A program made the translations under genes and the position numbers. The notes under the pieces are model-generated. The model did not search any database. It saw only the letters and a program-made list of their open reading frames with translations, and was not told where the DNA came from. From Beroe forskalii (Eukaryota; Ctenophora; Nuda; Beroida; Beroidae): 64,000 nucleotides of DNA. Shown piece by piece: positions 1-12,908 of this stretch (position 1 is the first letter of the stretch; each line of letters opens with the position of its first letter). Location of the stretch: positions 422,090 to 486,089 of the forward strand of contig WFMF01000100.1 of NCBI GenBank assembly GCA_011033025.1, given 5' to 3'.

Positions 1-1785
1 GTGCAAGAAGCATACGGTTTCAGAACTTTTAAAAAGTAGATACCATATCTAATATCTAATATCTATACAGTACAGATATGCTGTTAGGATTAGAGACATA
101 ACAAAATTCTTTTTCTTTTGTTGTGAGACAATACAGATCAACTAGAATCAAGAATGATACCCAGCCGTCTCCTCCAACTTTTTATCAGCGATCGCGAAAC
201 CTAGCGTTCCTATTCATGCAATGTCGTAAGACTGACTTAACGAACACGGACAGCTTTGTATCGCGACGAATTTCCAATTTTCAAGCAGCAAACATATTCA
301 TTCTGAATCTCATTGTCATTTGCAGTTTTTGTTTTGAAATCCACTTTTATGAATGAAATGTGTGGGCGACTTTACGACTCCAGCACATGATATCACAGCA
401 AAACTTAGTTATACATTTTAAATATGCGACGTTTTTTAAAGAATAAAATCTAGGATGTTGCAATCTCCACGATGGTCACTTAAAACATTAAAAAGACTCA
501 GCTTTTCTTTAATAAAATATTCCTTGTTGTTATTTCACCTTAAATCAACTTTTATTATTTTAATCTATCGCCAAGCTATCGTAGCAGTTTTAAAACTTTT
601 CCATCTATACTACATGATGTAACGTGTTGGAAATTCACTAACATGCGAATGGTAAATACAGCTCAGCAGTCGTCGTTGTTATTGTGTGTGTTCTATATAT
701 TATAATGAAAATCGTACTACACTACCACTGAATTATTCTCCTGAACCGTTGATGTGTGCTTGCTTGAATTTACATTATATGATTCTATACAACGTATAGT
801 TTAATGTACGATCGGTTGTGTGAGCGTATAAACTATATAGTATATACTTGTAGTGGTTCGGCAAGCGAGATTTGTTTTATATTCCGATCGGTGGTTGTTC
901 GTTTATCTTGATTGGAGAGAGAAGATTGGAGTGCATATAATTATTAATTATTTCTTTCTTTGTATTATGTTTTCTTGCTGAGCAGTTAGTTCTCGTGATT
1001 TTGAGGTTAACGCCTACAATTTTAAACTTATTCAATGCAGCTATTATAAACTCGTTGATTGTCATTATTATTTAAATATTTAGGTTACGTATTGCATGAA
1101 TGAAGTTAGGACAATGGCCAATATGTAGACTCATTTTATTTCGGTGACAATGGAAATCAAAATAGGTTTTGCATAGTAAACAATTACGAAAGGCCATTCA
1201 GAAAAAAGCGAGGTTCAAAGGCTTCTTTGAATCTTTGCTTGCAACAATCCTGCAAAGCCATTTAACCTAATGCGTTATGATATCAAAAGTCATGTCACTA
1301 ACCCAAACATCGTGCAGCAACCATAAAAACAAACAACGATAGTAAAATCAGACGATAATCGAGTAAAATAAAAGAAGACAATCAATAATCAATAACCATC
1401 TGACATGATTGGGACGTCTCGATATTTCAATGAAATTTTGTGTGAGCATCAATTGTCAAACGCAAGGAAACATTTCCATTAGACAGAGGGTATAAATGCA
1501 ACTTATGACGAAGTACTTATGGTGACTAAGTGCCTAATCATGTTGAACTCAGAGTAGATCCTTGCTGTACGGCATGTTAAACAAGGAATCAAAACTGAGG
1601 GGCTCCATACAGGTCATTGCTATTGCGACGTATGTGATTATACAGCCAAGATTTAGATTCCTATTACCTTGTAATCCTACCACATTCCAGGAATTCAATG
1701 GGAGCCCACTATCTCCTAATCTCAAATTTGAGGAAGGTAACTAAATGGGAAGGTCACACCGGGAATGAGTATAATCTCCCTGCAG
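1..1785. other. AT-rich stretch, no gene seen
   Basis: I see no convincing coding exon, RNA gene or clear repeat here. Open frames are short and lack splice context or recognisable protein composition. The stretch could hold the promoter or first exon of the zinc-ribbon gene that follows. Confidence 0.5.
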
Positions 1786-3774
1786 TACAGTCAGTACCAC
1801 AAACCCAGCCAAGTCAACCTCCTGGGGGACACGCACCTCTACAAACTCAAATCCAGACAACACAAACCCTCCGACAATGGACACAGGTTTATATATTGAG
1901 ACACAAGAAAACGCAACAATCTCACCATATGTGCGAGCTGTTATTCGATAGTTTATAATGCAGAGTGGGTTTAAATTAAATTGGGTTTTAATTAAGATTT
2001 ATAGTCGTTGTGGATGCTTATTCTTAAGTTTAATTTGCGTATTGTTCTTATACAGTCTGATACTTTAAATTCAACTTTTTATTCGGTTTTGTAGGATTTA
2101 AAACCTAATTAATCCCTCAACATGTTAACCTATGATGAAATAGCTCATTGAGAAACGCCATAATGTCTTGATGAACGCATCAATGGCGCTAAATTAAAAT
2201 TGACGTTTTATAGAAATTGTATCATGGACTATTTTCCCAAATTCATGCATGACTAACAGTAAACACGGTGTAATCTTGAGCGTATTTATTAACGAGAACA
2301 ATACGATATTATGCGCTCCAGTGAATCCATATAGTCACATTTAACGTTGGCTTAAGTTATTAAACGCCCGATCTATTCATCGAGTTAGATTAAACAACTC
2401 ATAATTTCGGAAATCTTGATAAGTATCTTCCTAGTTTTCTGATCTTTTCAAGAGCATACGTTTCACGAGTAAGTCAATTTAATTAGTCTTATTTTTATTT
2501 CCACTGTAGTTGCTTGCAAGTCCAACGCTAAATAAATACCCGCTGTTTATGCATTTTAGTAACTTTTCATAGTAGTTTCATGCGTAAAAAGTATTTTTGA
2601 GACTATAAACGAACAAAACAAACCCTAAACCCAGGTTCGTTCCGACACACGAGATTTGGGGTAAGGACAGCTCAGTAACGAACACTCAGATAAAGTATGA
2701 CACCACCCAACTAACGGATTCATTGGTGTGTTTCAGTATGTCAACTGAAATCAGACGAACCCTGGAGACACTTACACAGGTTGAATACAAACGTAGAAAT
2801 TTGTGTGCTGATTGCCATATTTACTGAAGTTTATTGCACCTTTTCAGCTCATGAAACGCACTTGAATGGACACATAATATTTATGCAATTTCTCTGTTCC
2901 AGGACGAGTCAGAGAGGCAGCAGCCACCACAACCTCCCTCCAGACCCCCGATCAGACTCACAGGTACAACAACCCTCTTCGGTAAATCTCTCTTCAACCT
3001 CGGGAGCGACCGGAAGTTAATGTCGGAACCGAAGTACGGGGCGAACAAGAAACGGAAGAATGGTCGTAGTCAGATCCCCTCGCGGAACAGTGATCCCCTG
3101 GAGCTGGATCTGAGACTGCTCCCCGTGACTGGTGGAGCATCCCGGAGAACGGAGGTCGAACAGGAGGTGAGGGGTTGGGAGGAGGGAAATAAGAAAGAAT
3201 TGTGCTTTGTTGAATAGAAAGAATCGGAGGTTTTATGGGAGTGCTTGTGTCACTGCCCAAAGGGTGTGTGATAATTGAGATGCTTTGAATGGTCAAATAG
3301 ACATTCCAAAAACTGAGATGAATACTTTTATTTAAGATTTTCTTGTTATTTCAGTGTCTAACGCCGAGTAAGAAACAACCCGAGTTCAGACTCCCGTATA
3401 GAGAATGTCTGACTAAGAGCAAATCACCGGAGATACAGATTCTAGAGGTGGAATGTTTAGCTTGCGGACAATTCGGGTCTATATATCGACACAGGTGAAT
3501 TATCGCGAGAGTGACGCTTCCTTAAAACTTCCCAGAACTTATTTCGTCCAACTATAAAGTATAGGGATAAAAAGAATAAATTTTTCTCGAATCATGTAGC
3601 AACATAACATCTTTCAGGGCCGACAAATCTAATTGTCCACGCTGTGGAAACAACTTCATGATAAAACTGGAGAATAAAGTTCAGCACAAGTTCAGAGTAA
3701 CGAAAGAATTCTCTGGCCAAGAGGTCAGAGACAGACTAAGACAACACAGCACCAAGATAGGCCGGAAATTCTGA
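1786..3774 (+). CDS. Zinc-ribbon protein of unknown function (4 exons)
   Basis: Proposed exons are 1786-1886 (tentative), 2903-3166, 3355-3494 and 3618-3774, ending at TGA 3772-3774. All junctions are GT-AG and the phases agree (0, 0, 2). The first exons are rich in Gln, Pro and Thr and look disordered. The middle is basic, with KKRKNGR as a possible nuclear signal. The C-terminal exons carry two knuckles, CLACG and CPRCG, about 17 residues apart and split by an intron, which is the layout of a four-cysteine zinc ribbon or treble clef. A polyadenylation signal follows 212 bases after the stop. The start codon was not found; it probably lies in an upstream exon. I do not recognise the family. 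A nucleic-acid-binding or protein-binding role would be inference from the zinc ribbon alone. Confidence 0.6.
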
Positions 3775-3985
3775 TGAAGACGAGAAACATTCTTGATTAT
3801 AATCGAAGTATTGCATTCAATTAAGAATATTTGATGAGTGGCAAGTGATAAAATTCATAGACGATTTGTTGCAAGGTATTAAACGAGACACTCTTACATT
3901 ATTCCAGTTCAATTAGAATATTTATTTATTTATAGAACTTTTCACAAGTTTTCTCATTTATTTGAACTTTTATTCATAAGAATTC

Positions 3986-3991
3986 AATAAA
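3986..3991 (+). other. Polyadenylation signal AATAAA
   Basis: A canonical AATAAA lies 212 bases after the stop of the zinc-ribbon gene. It suggests that 3618-3774 is the last exon and that the 3' UTR ends near 4010. Confidence 0.5.
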
Positions 3992-3994
3992 GAA

Positions 3995-6900
3995 TCATTC
4001 GATATCTACGAAGAATTTCTTTTCTATTGTCATGACAAGCAGGGGAGAGATTAATCCAAAGCAGAGCCTGAAACCCTCAGACCAATTGAAGGGGGGGGGG
4101 GTGAGGGGGAGAAGCATCAATAAATGAGGGAGGCAAAGCGAATTTAATATCTTGCGTAAGTAACACGCCAGGACAAGGGTATGTGTATCAGTTTCCTCCT
4201 TACTCCTGAGTCAAAGCAACAGGACTGGAAAGGACTGGTGAATTTGACAGTTATGAGTATGATTCGACTGTAGGAGACATGTTGGTAGGTGTTGTTCCAA
4301 TTATAGACACGATAGTGCGAGTGCCTTATTTGTACTTCAAAGAAAACCCTGAAACTGGGTGCTCGTTCGGGAAGAAACACGCCATGAATCTCTGTCTTTA
4401 ACTAAAGTTCACCGTCAGCCGCTAATATGACTTACTTTGACAGGTTTTCATGAATCCATTCTATTGAAATGCGCCAATGTTTTGGTGCGGTAACCGTGAG
4501 AGTTTAGCCTCTGCAAAGCGAAAATGCGCGCAATTCAAATATGCGTGCGCGCGAAAAATTGTGTGCTACTAATAAAGAATGTCTTTGCGCCTCACGCAAA
4601 ATACCGCTAATTCGATCAATTTGAGAGGTCCGTCCAAGAATTTGATTGGCCGATTGAATCCAAACCAGTACGGTTTAAATGAAATGTGATACCACAAATC
4701 AGCAACAACCAATTTCAACATTTGATGCCGCGGGAAACCAACTGCCGAATAAAATGTTTGCTTCAAGATTTGTTTTGTGGTCACCAATGCGTTGGATTAT
4801 CACCCATTTTGCCATTAATTGGCTATTCGTGAATTTCACATTTTCCGAAGATGGTGGACATTAAGTCCGACGCATTATTAATTAAAACCGATTCCCACAC
4901 TAAATTCCACATGTAATCTCGATGTTGATTACACGTACGAACATAGCGCTTGAGATCTCGATTTTGCTTGTTTTAAACATGCAAACGTGCACAAAAGTTT
5001 TCCTGAAAAGTTGGAGCTCTGAAGATTGTCCTCATGCATCACGTAAAGCAAAAAAGCTTGTAAACAAATATAAAACAGAATAGATAATCCTTGTAGTGGC
5101 ACTGATTCATCTATCAGTAAATAATCGATCAGTTCTTACTTTCTTGAGTCAGTCCAAATCAACTGTGCTCAACTATTCAAGGATAAGAATGTGTGAATCG
5201 GGTGAATATTAAGTTTACCACAACACATTCCTTTCGTCAAAAATTAAACCGCATTGCAATGCTCATTGTACAATAATGGGGCATTTCCAAAACAGGAAAC
5301 ATCACCAATCTGACTAAACTAACCTGTAACTGACGCCAGGTCGGTAAGCAGTAGGTCAGCATTACCATTCTCGCCGGCCCCAATCATTACTGTAATGATA
5401 GGTCGTCCTCTATTGTTTCGTAACACACACTCAACCTGGCAGAAATGAAAAAGGTTGCAGAAACGGGCCGGGGGACTTTTGAGACACCCCCTAAGGTCTG
5501 CGTTAAAGACTTAAAGAAGTACAATGCTAATCAAGCAATTGTAGTCACAAAAAGATTTGTGGATGCTAAAGAAGGTCCGGACTCCGGATAAATCCATTTT
5601 TGGGCCTCATGGATCTAAAATTGTTTGAAACATTTAACTGCCTAAACGTACACTCAGTTTCTTTATAAGAGACTTTAAATTGAAATCCTAAGCTACAAAT
5701 TTCTCATTTTTTTACGATTTTTAGCCTTTCACAGTGCTATCACAGCTTTTTGTTGAAATTTGCTTTCCTTGTTTCTAATTATGCTATTAAATTCAGAGAA
5801 TAGGTGCTTTCTAGCTGATTGCCCTGTTGAATCATTATGGACATGGCCACATTGATTCTCATGAATGATTTCTTATGAGCACACATTTTCTTTGAACTTG
5901 AAATATATTAGTTATCGCAAAAACGACAAATTATACCCTATTTGTCAAAGAAAACTAATGAATCGAGATGTTATTATTATCTGACGATTGCATTGGAACA
6001 TTGAAAGATGACTTTGTGTTGTTAACTTTCAATCAAAATGATACATTGGTAAATACGTTGCTTTCATGTTTCGAAGTTTTAGTAGTACTTCTTTAACTTC
6101 ATCTAGGCTGCTATTTCAGCATATTTTAGCGCATTTTTTCCTGTTCCCAATCGCGTTTTTGTTTTACAAAAAGGCATTGAGAATAGGTTAGCAGAGATCG
6201 TGTATTTTGGGGTTGTGTGTATACTACCTTTACGCGTACTGTTAAATCTGAAATAGGTGGTGTGCTGCGCGCGACAAAAGTTGTTCGTCGTCGTCGTATG
6301 CTCCATTTTCATGCATCCAACTGCTCCTTTATAATATCAATCGCGTCAGAGTAGCTTGGTGTAGTGGCATCCTTTGCATTGTGGGCTACAGCTAGCTAAC
6401 TGGGCTGCTTAGTAGGTATTTGAGTTCAATGCTGGGTAAATTCTTTTTTCAAAAATTCTACAATTATTTAATCATCAAATAAAAACAATATCAATTTTCA
6501 CGGAATCAATCAAATAATTGATTTGACTTAAATCACACAGTCATTTGGCTATGTTTAAGTAGCGGGCAATTCGGCCAATTTATAATGGGCAGTATTTGTG
6601 CAATCAGTAACGAATGATCTAAAGAATTGACTTGAGAAAAGTAAAACATGCTCGAGTTTGTCTCGGTTCGTGATTGATAATAATGATATATCTGAATCTT
6701 TTATCTTGGTCAGTAATCATACTGTGTATCTCAATCTTGAAATTATCAAGGCGGGGCACAATAATAGCGAACATTGCAATGGTTTGATATCTGCAACACC
6801 ACACAAAAGAAATGTAACGCGTAACGAAAATGTTGATCAAAGTTATGAAACTCTCAACAGCGCGCAACTAAACAAATCTTGAAAGAGTTCTATGAAATGG

Positions 6901-7870
6901 CGGGAACGCGCGCAAACATTTGGCACGTGAAACGAAATCGCCCACGTGATATTCAGATCTGCGCGCGTTAATTCAAATTTGTAGAAGGAAATGTATTATA
7001 TAGCGCCCGTGCATAACAAGGAATATTTATGAAACTTATTCAATGATGTTAGTATTGTGATGTGAGTTGTGACTATCATGTGACACTTGAAGTTGATAGA
7101 AGAAGCGTTTTATCACGGAAAATTATTTAAGATAAATCTTATTTCTATTAAAGAAAACCTCTTTCTCTCAATTCTCGTCGGTGTACAAACGCGATTGTAC
7201 CTTGATTTTGGAGGTCATTTTTATGCTTTATAAGTTTATAGTCAACTCACCATGTCAGTAAATAAGACGGACAATGGTCGTAGATCAAATGACGGCGTGT
7301 TTGTGTATCAAGCCCCAGGGAACAGGAAATTAAGCGCCTGCATAAGGGAAAAACGGGCTCAAGAAATACGCCGGCAGGCGCAATTCTTGTTGCTATAAAA
7401 TCTAGAGCCATTTCAGGTCACCCGAATATATGAAAAACAGCCAAAATGGCCCTTGAATGTTTGAGTAGCGTTGCCTCAATCCCCATGAACCTCCTTTAAA
7501 AGCATATTCTGCTCATAAATTACTTTTGCCCATGAGCATGAACTTATGGCTATGTCCATGGAAAAGTTTGCACTGGATTGAACAATGTTTTAAACAAAGA
7601 TAAAAGGATCTAAAACTTACAAAAATAGCTTATGTATCAGGGTATTAAAAGGAGCCAATATTCCAGCGAGACACTCTGAATTGGGGTAGGACTGGGGTAC
7701 TTCATACCATCAATGAATGAACAAAGCATTATCCCAGTATTTATTCTCGTTTTATCCATGGTAAGTCGTGAACGCAACCCATTGATCAAATTTAGACCTA
7801 AATCATGATATTTTGCATCAAGTTTAGCCAAATAATGTCACAAGCTATAGTTTGAAAATATCATAAACAA
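3995..7870. other. Gene-poor intergenic stretch
   Basis: No supported exon was seen. The stretch has a run of G at about 4090-4100, CCAAT/ATTGG motifs and CpG-rich spots around 4500-4660, and a GGCGGGAA E2F-like site followed by two CACGTG E-boxes near 6897-6950. A tRNA-like SINE candidate at 6345-6435 is listed separately. These motifs resemble promoter pieces, but no gene was found beside them. Confidence 0.4.
6345..6435 (+). repeat. tRNA-like / SINE head candidate
   Basis: The stretch contains an A-box-like TTGGTGTAGTGGCA and, about 55 bases on, a B-box-like GAGTTCAATGC, the spacing of an internal RNA polymerase III promoter. A clean cloverleaf is not evident and a T-rich run follows, so a decayed tRNA-derived SINE or tRNA pseudogene is more likely than a working tRNA. 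Confidence 0.35.
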
Positions 7871-8381
7871 ATTGAAAACTACCAACAGTATCATACGATG
7901 GAATCACAAATTTCCCTGCCTCCACCTCAGAAAGACACACAACAAGACGGGAATGCGAGCATCAACTTCCTGGAATTGCAAAGCCCCCTGGACTGCGAGC
8001 CACTGCCGGGTACAGGAGAAGCAGGGTGCGTGTTTAGCATTCTCGGAAGCGGAGGTATACGACTACAACAGGAGGAAGGTGTGGAATTATTTTTCTTTTT
8101 CCTCTTTTCTTTTCTTTTTTTTATGAAAAAATTAAAAAAGGTGTGTTACTCTAAAGAGAGTGTACTCACCAGTAAACGACCGAGTTTATGTTCTTAACTG
8201 AGTACTCGGTCGTTTCCTGGTACTCACATTGAAACGAGTATCGATATATAGGTATAAAGCAGGTTATAAAAGTATAAAGAACACCACACAAACTGATATT
8301 AGTACGGTAATACAATGAATAGACATTACCTGAGATATTATATATCAATTAGTACCTAGATAACACATTATATTAATACAG

Positions 8382-9497
8382 GTGGTCTATGGGATGGAGA
8401 CATGGGGTGATTCAGGGAGCAACGAAACTGTGAATCTAGACGTTGCACTGAGTTACAATAGACACAAGTTCGCCGTGAAACGTAAAGACGTCCTTTTCGT
8501 GAGAGTAATGGTTTATGTTTATAAAAAAGAGCCGGACCTCGACAGAAACACTTTGATTGAAAAAAGAAACATGGTTGATATCGTACTACCTTTCAATGAG
8601 ATCAATGGCAATGACGGCTGGAAGGTCAGAACGTTTTCCTACGGAGTTTCCACCCTAAAACTCGGGATGAGACTTAACTGCAGCGCCCACTTCGAGGGTT
8701 TGGGGTGCGCGTCGTGCACGGAACACTACCACACGGAGAGGTGTGACGTGTACTGCGCGCCGCGCACCGGACTCTACACGTGCAGTTCGGCAGGGGAGAT
8801 GGTGTGCGCGCAGAACAACACTGGAGATGGGTGTGAGAGTTGTATTGCAGATCACTACCCGGTGGGAGGCCCGTGTAACGTCTCCTGCATCCCAAGGAAG
8901 GAAAGGTATTATTGTATTGGCGTTAATCTGGGTTTTCATTGGGTGTCAACCCCCACAACATGGGTCTCAAACCACGCGTTTCACTTGTATATTTGATTCT
9001 GTCGTCACAGCTGCCACCCACCCGACTGTACCCTAAAACTTCCCTTTCCTCCACTCACTCACACATACTTCACTTCCAGCTGACGACAATAATCAAAAGA
9101 GTATCGAAAGCTTCTGATAACAAATCTCTTTTATCTCTTGTTCAGTCCGAGCATCTATTGTGTCAAATGTTGGTATACAAAGTGTGTTTCTCAACACAAC
9201 CCCAGATTATATCGTTTAAACTCCACTCCCTTCAGGTACTCCTGTGCCGAACAAGGGGCCAGGATCTGCACTACTAACTGGGGAGGTGAGCAATGTGACA
9301 CCTGTGCGGAGGGGTACTATGGGAAGAATTGTACTGTCCACTGTGTGCCAACTGACAAATATACCTGTACTTTCCAAGGACATAGAATTAGTCTGAGCAA
9401 TGTCAGGGTTATCAGTAACAGCTACTGCTCGTATGGATATCTCTATATTTCAGTGCTTCTTTTAAACCTTATCGTTGCCACTCTAGTAACTTCTTAG
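8382..9497 (+). CDS. DSL-domain Delta-like ligand, short, hydrophobic C-terminus (3' exons)
   Basis: Exons 8382-8905 and 9236-9497 join by a GT-AG intron with matching phase 2; the stop is TAG 9495-9497. The first about 90 residues look like the beta-sandwich (MNNL/C2) region of Delta/Jagged ligands, ending in W-x-T and then the DSL lead-in LGMRLNC. Cysteine-rich DSL-type modules follow, with spacings such as C-x2-C...YYGKNC...C...YTC. A second module reads TNWGGEQC then EGYYGKNC. No EGF repeats are evident. The last about 20 residues are hydrophobic (YLYISVLLLNLIVATLVTS) and end at the stop, leaving no cytoplasmic tail. This resembles a GPI-attachment signal or a very short membrane anchor. 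An upstream exon must supply the start and signal peptide. A candidate is about 7966-8078, where the frame with cysteines (WNCKAPW...) ends in a phase-0 donor that fits. Expected role: cell-surface or secreted ligand of Notch-type signalling. Confidence 0.6.
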
Positions 9498-9820
9498 AGC
9501 TACTTTAATAGTTTAATGTAACCATTATATTTGTAACCAGAATTGTTTCGACAAAAATGTTGCTATTTCTGATTATCAAATTAGGTAAATTGATTCTTAA
9601 TTTTTTTGAACGATAGGCTGGTTGCACAATTTGCTGGAAGTTTCTTAGTCCTTACAGTAATAAGTTAATTTCAAATCAGTTAATTTTCTTATTTTTTTGC
9701 GAAATTTTAGTTTCTTAAACTTTTGAGAATCTTAGGCTAATTTTCTAAAAGACGGTTTTTAAATTTATTAAAAATCATGTTTGTATCCAACCAACAATAA
9801 TGAACATCATGTTTCCACCT
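9498..9820. other. Short intergenic stretch, nothing seen
   Basis: AT-rich spacer between the convergent DSL and VWA genes. No coding signal or repeat was recognised. Confidence 0.4.
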
Positions 9821-9827
9821 AACTCAC

Positions 9828-11448
9828 CACAAGGGCAGGTCTCTGGTCAGGCAATCCGTCAGTCACTAAATACACAGTGTCCACTGTACAGTCAGCGAAG
9901 GCTTGCAACAAGGCGTCCAACGTGTTGGTGCTGGTTTCAGTTTCTAGGTTCCTGTGATCGATGAAAGAGTGACGTAATAATCATGTAAAATGAAGAATTT
10001 TAGTTCTTTTCAAACTTCCTAAGGACAGAATGAGAAGAGTCTTACAGATTTATGGGAATTTAAGTGGAGAGCATTCCGATGAATCTTTTCAAAACAAATG
10101 ACAACACTTCACAGTTTTACGTATGATCTACACTTTTATATATTGTGAAGTGCGCAAAGTGCATCATAATATCCTGAAACAGTGACATGTGCATAATATG
10201 AATTGTCATGTTACTCAGCTTGCAATGATTGAAAGCTTAAAACATGCTTAAAATCCAGCTGTATCTCCATACTTAGCATATAATTTTTCTGCTAAATAGT
10301 CCATTCATCCCAGCCTTGATATTCCTTGCTACATTAAACATTTAAATCACATCTCAAAATGATCAATAAGTTTTCAATCAAAAGAACAAAAGTTCAATTC
10401 GTTACGCATCAAAGCAGTGCAGGGTACTTTGTAAGTTTCACTGTGATGAGGAATGCCGACCTTTTGGAAATATGCTAATTCTATGCTGACATCATACTTT
10501 CTTAAAAGATAGTGAATTTACGAGAATTTGAACAATAAATTGTAACACTTACAGCATTGTTATTCAAATCTCAAATTAGGTCGTGGTCGTAATGCAATAT
10601 CAAACTGAGTGTGTGATGCAATGATAAGCATTGATATCATGCTCAGCCTTGTACTGCTGAGAGGGCAAATTTACCAGAAGAAAAAGGATGAAGATGTTGG
10701 ACACCAAAACTTGACAAAATAAACCTTATGACACCCACATTTGACATAATAAACCTTTTGACACCACATCTTGACGAAATAAGCCTTTTGACACCACCAC
10801 TTGACACCACATGAGTCATGACACCAGCTCTCACCTGAGCCAGGAGTAAGCCTTCTGCAGATTCTCCTCTGTCAGTGTCACCGGTTCCTCACTCCACTTC
10901 CTACCCAACGTAGAGAACGCTATGATGTTGAACTGAGTGACCAGCTTAGTCACCTGGTCTTGTACTAGTCGCTCCTTTAACACCTGAACAAACGAATGAT
11001 CTGAATGCCCACTTTAGCGGGGTCATTTAACACCTGTATAAAGATTGGTTATATCAGATGGACTTCATTCACAATTCACGTCGGTTTCTCTTACACTTGT
11101 ACGCAATTTAAACATGTTAAGGAGATATTAAGAAACAATATGGGCATGTCACCGCAAAACTAACTGTGGGAAAAATCAATTTGGCAACCTTATCAAACCA
11201 CAATATGTTGAACATAAAGTAAGTCGAAATTTCAACCAATTACAGTCAAATTCAATAGCTCCATCTTCAAAATTATTATCACAAAACATTTCCCGAATCC
11301 CCACACACTTTTACCTCGTGTAGTTGGTGTATGATGATGGGAAGGTGCTCATACATGCTCCCAGAACAGTCCACACAGAACACTATGTTCCTGCCCTGGA
11401 GCACACCAAACACGTCCTTATACTGCTTGCCTGACATCGTCTCTTTCA
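9828..11448 (-). CDS. VWA3A/VWA3B-like von Willebrand A domain protein (partial, 3 exons)
   Basis: Exons on the minus strand are 11448-11315, 10983-10835 and 9951-9828. All have GT-AG borders and agreeing phases (0, then 2). Together they encode a von Willebrand factor A domain. The first exon has the metal-binding DxSxS motif (FCVDCSGSM), the second the beta-strand FNIIAFSTLGRKW, and the third TSTNTLDALLQAF followed by VYLVTDGLPDQRP. The last two phrases are typical of the VWA3A/VWA3B family, whose members are linked to cilia and sperm. If the last exon is not spliced, it ends a few codons on at TAG. Further exons upstream are expected because the first exon needs one base from a preceding exon. 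An open stretch at 11977-11687 could belong, but its donor phase does not fit. Confidence 0.6.
10690..10815. repeat. Short tandem repeat, ~34-bp unit
   Basis: Three to four diverged copies of a unit around 'TTGACA-AATAAACCTTTTGACACC' lie within the intron between the second and third VWA exons. No function is suggested. Confidence 0.5.
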
Positions 11449-11977
11449 CTGAGATTTGGATGTTTTATAGTTTGAGAAGCAGGAAGTTTTGATGTGTAAT
11501 TTTACCAAGTTCATTAGTTCCGGTTCAATCGGGAGAAAGCTACATGATTTCAGTCTTGAATTAACAGAACATTGCTATAGCGAGCATAGCTATTTGTGGG
11601 GTAGCAATAGAAATACCTTTTAGCCTGTTCATGCTGCATAACAATTTTTTGGAACAGAGATATGGAGGAGTGACTGTGGGGGCAAGTTACTTGTGTGATG
11701 GCAGGTGAGCAGGTGACGGTGTCTGATTTAGTGTGAGATCTATGTAGTGTGAGACAAACTCTGAAGCCTCATGAATCATGATTGATCTGATTAAGCTGGA
11801 TCGAGGCGTGTGATGTGTGAAACCCAACTTGTCGTTTTGACTTGTTGAGAGTCTACCTGCTTTCTCCTTAGAAAGGTTCTGCCACGATTTGTCCGGTGGG
11901 ATCTCAGATCGGAATGCTTGTTCTGGCTGAGCTCCAACTGATACAAAGGGGCTAGCCTCACCCACAGTCATCCTCAA

Positions 11978-12908
11978 CAGAATTAAACTGATATTAACAG
12001 AGTTGTTTAGAGGGAAATTGTGAGGAGTAGTTGAAATGCTATTGCACTCATCTGCAGATGGAATATGTTATATGGACACATAAATCTGCTTCGCTGACCA
12101 ATGAAATTTGGAAATATCAATACATCAATATGAAGCTTTCATTGATGAGACGATTCGCATCAAAGAGAGTAAAACGAATTTGATTCCAATATAATCAGTA
12201 CATAAATAATTTTACGATACAAATATTATTTTGGTATTTGAATCATGAAGCATTTCAATTGATTAAAACGTCGTGCTTCAAAACAAGAAAACGAATTCCA
12301 ATGAATAATCAGTACCATTCTATAATTTTATTTCTGATTAAATATTATTTTCAATTCTGCAATTGATTTAAGAAATTCTGAATAAATGAAACCATTATAT
12401 CATGAAAATCTCCATTTCACGTTACTGAAGATAATTAATATTGAATTAATATTGATAAAATCTTCATACCAACTTTCATAGCTAGGCATATTATCCAAGA
12501 TACTTTATTGATAACGTCAATAATTTCATATTTACAAAGAGCTATTCTCAATACGATATATACAATACAAAATAAATGATAAAAAAACCGACTTGATATT
12601 TATAGTTTATAAATTCGTGTTAAACAGGCTTCGGATAGTATCAGTCATATTATTTAAGTCAGTAAGAGTACACGATTTGAAAATGGTAAGAATATATAAA
12701 CCCCTGTACACAGTACAAATATGTCAAATAACTGAGAAATATTTTCTGATATAACTGCTGACACTACATAGATCTAAAATCAACTAAACTACTACCTATA
12801 CTATTTTCGTCATATTCAAGCAGCTATTTTCATAAGAATGGCGTGTACAGAACCCTCACTTTATCATAACATATCTCACTTTCAGCATTCCAAGGTTCCG
12901 GATTCAAC
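11978..12908. other. AT-rich spacer, no gene seen
   Basis: This lies between the VWA3-like exons and the 3' end of the CCDC34-like gene. It is strongly AT-rich and I see no exon in it. Confidence 0.4.

Noticed and set aside
7898-8197. Frame with INFLELQSPLDCEPLPG as 5' exon of the DSL gene
   Set aside because: Its donors at 8054 and 8078 are phase 1, but the next exon at 8382 needs phase 0 (phase 1 runs into a stop). The other frame fits better, though it is still weak.
11687-11977. Minus-strand frame as an upstream exon of the VWA3-like gene
   Set aside because: Its only donor is phase 2 while the next exon needs phase 1, and no family motif is seen.
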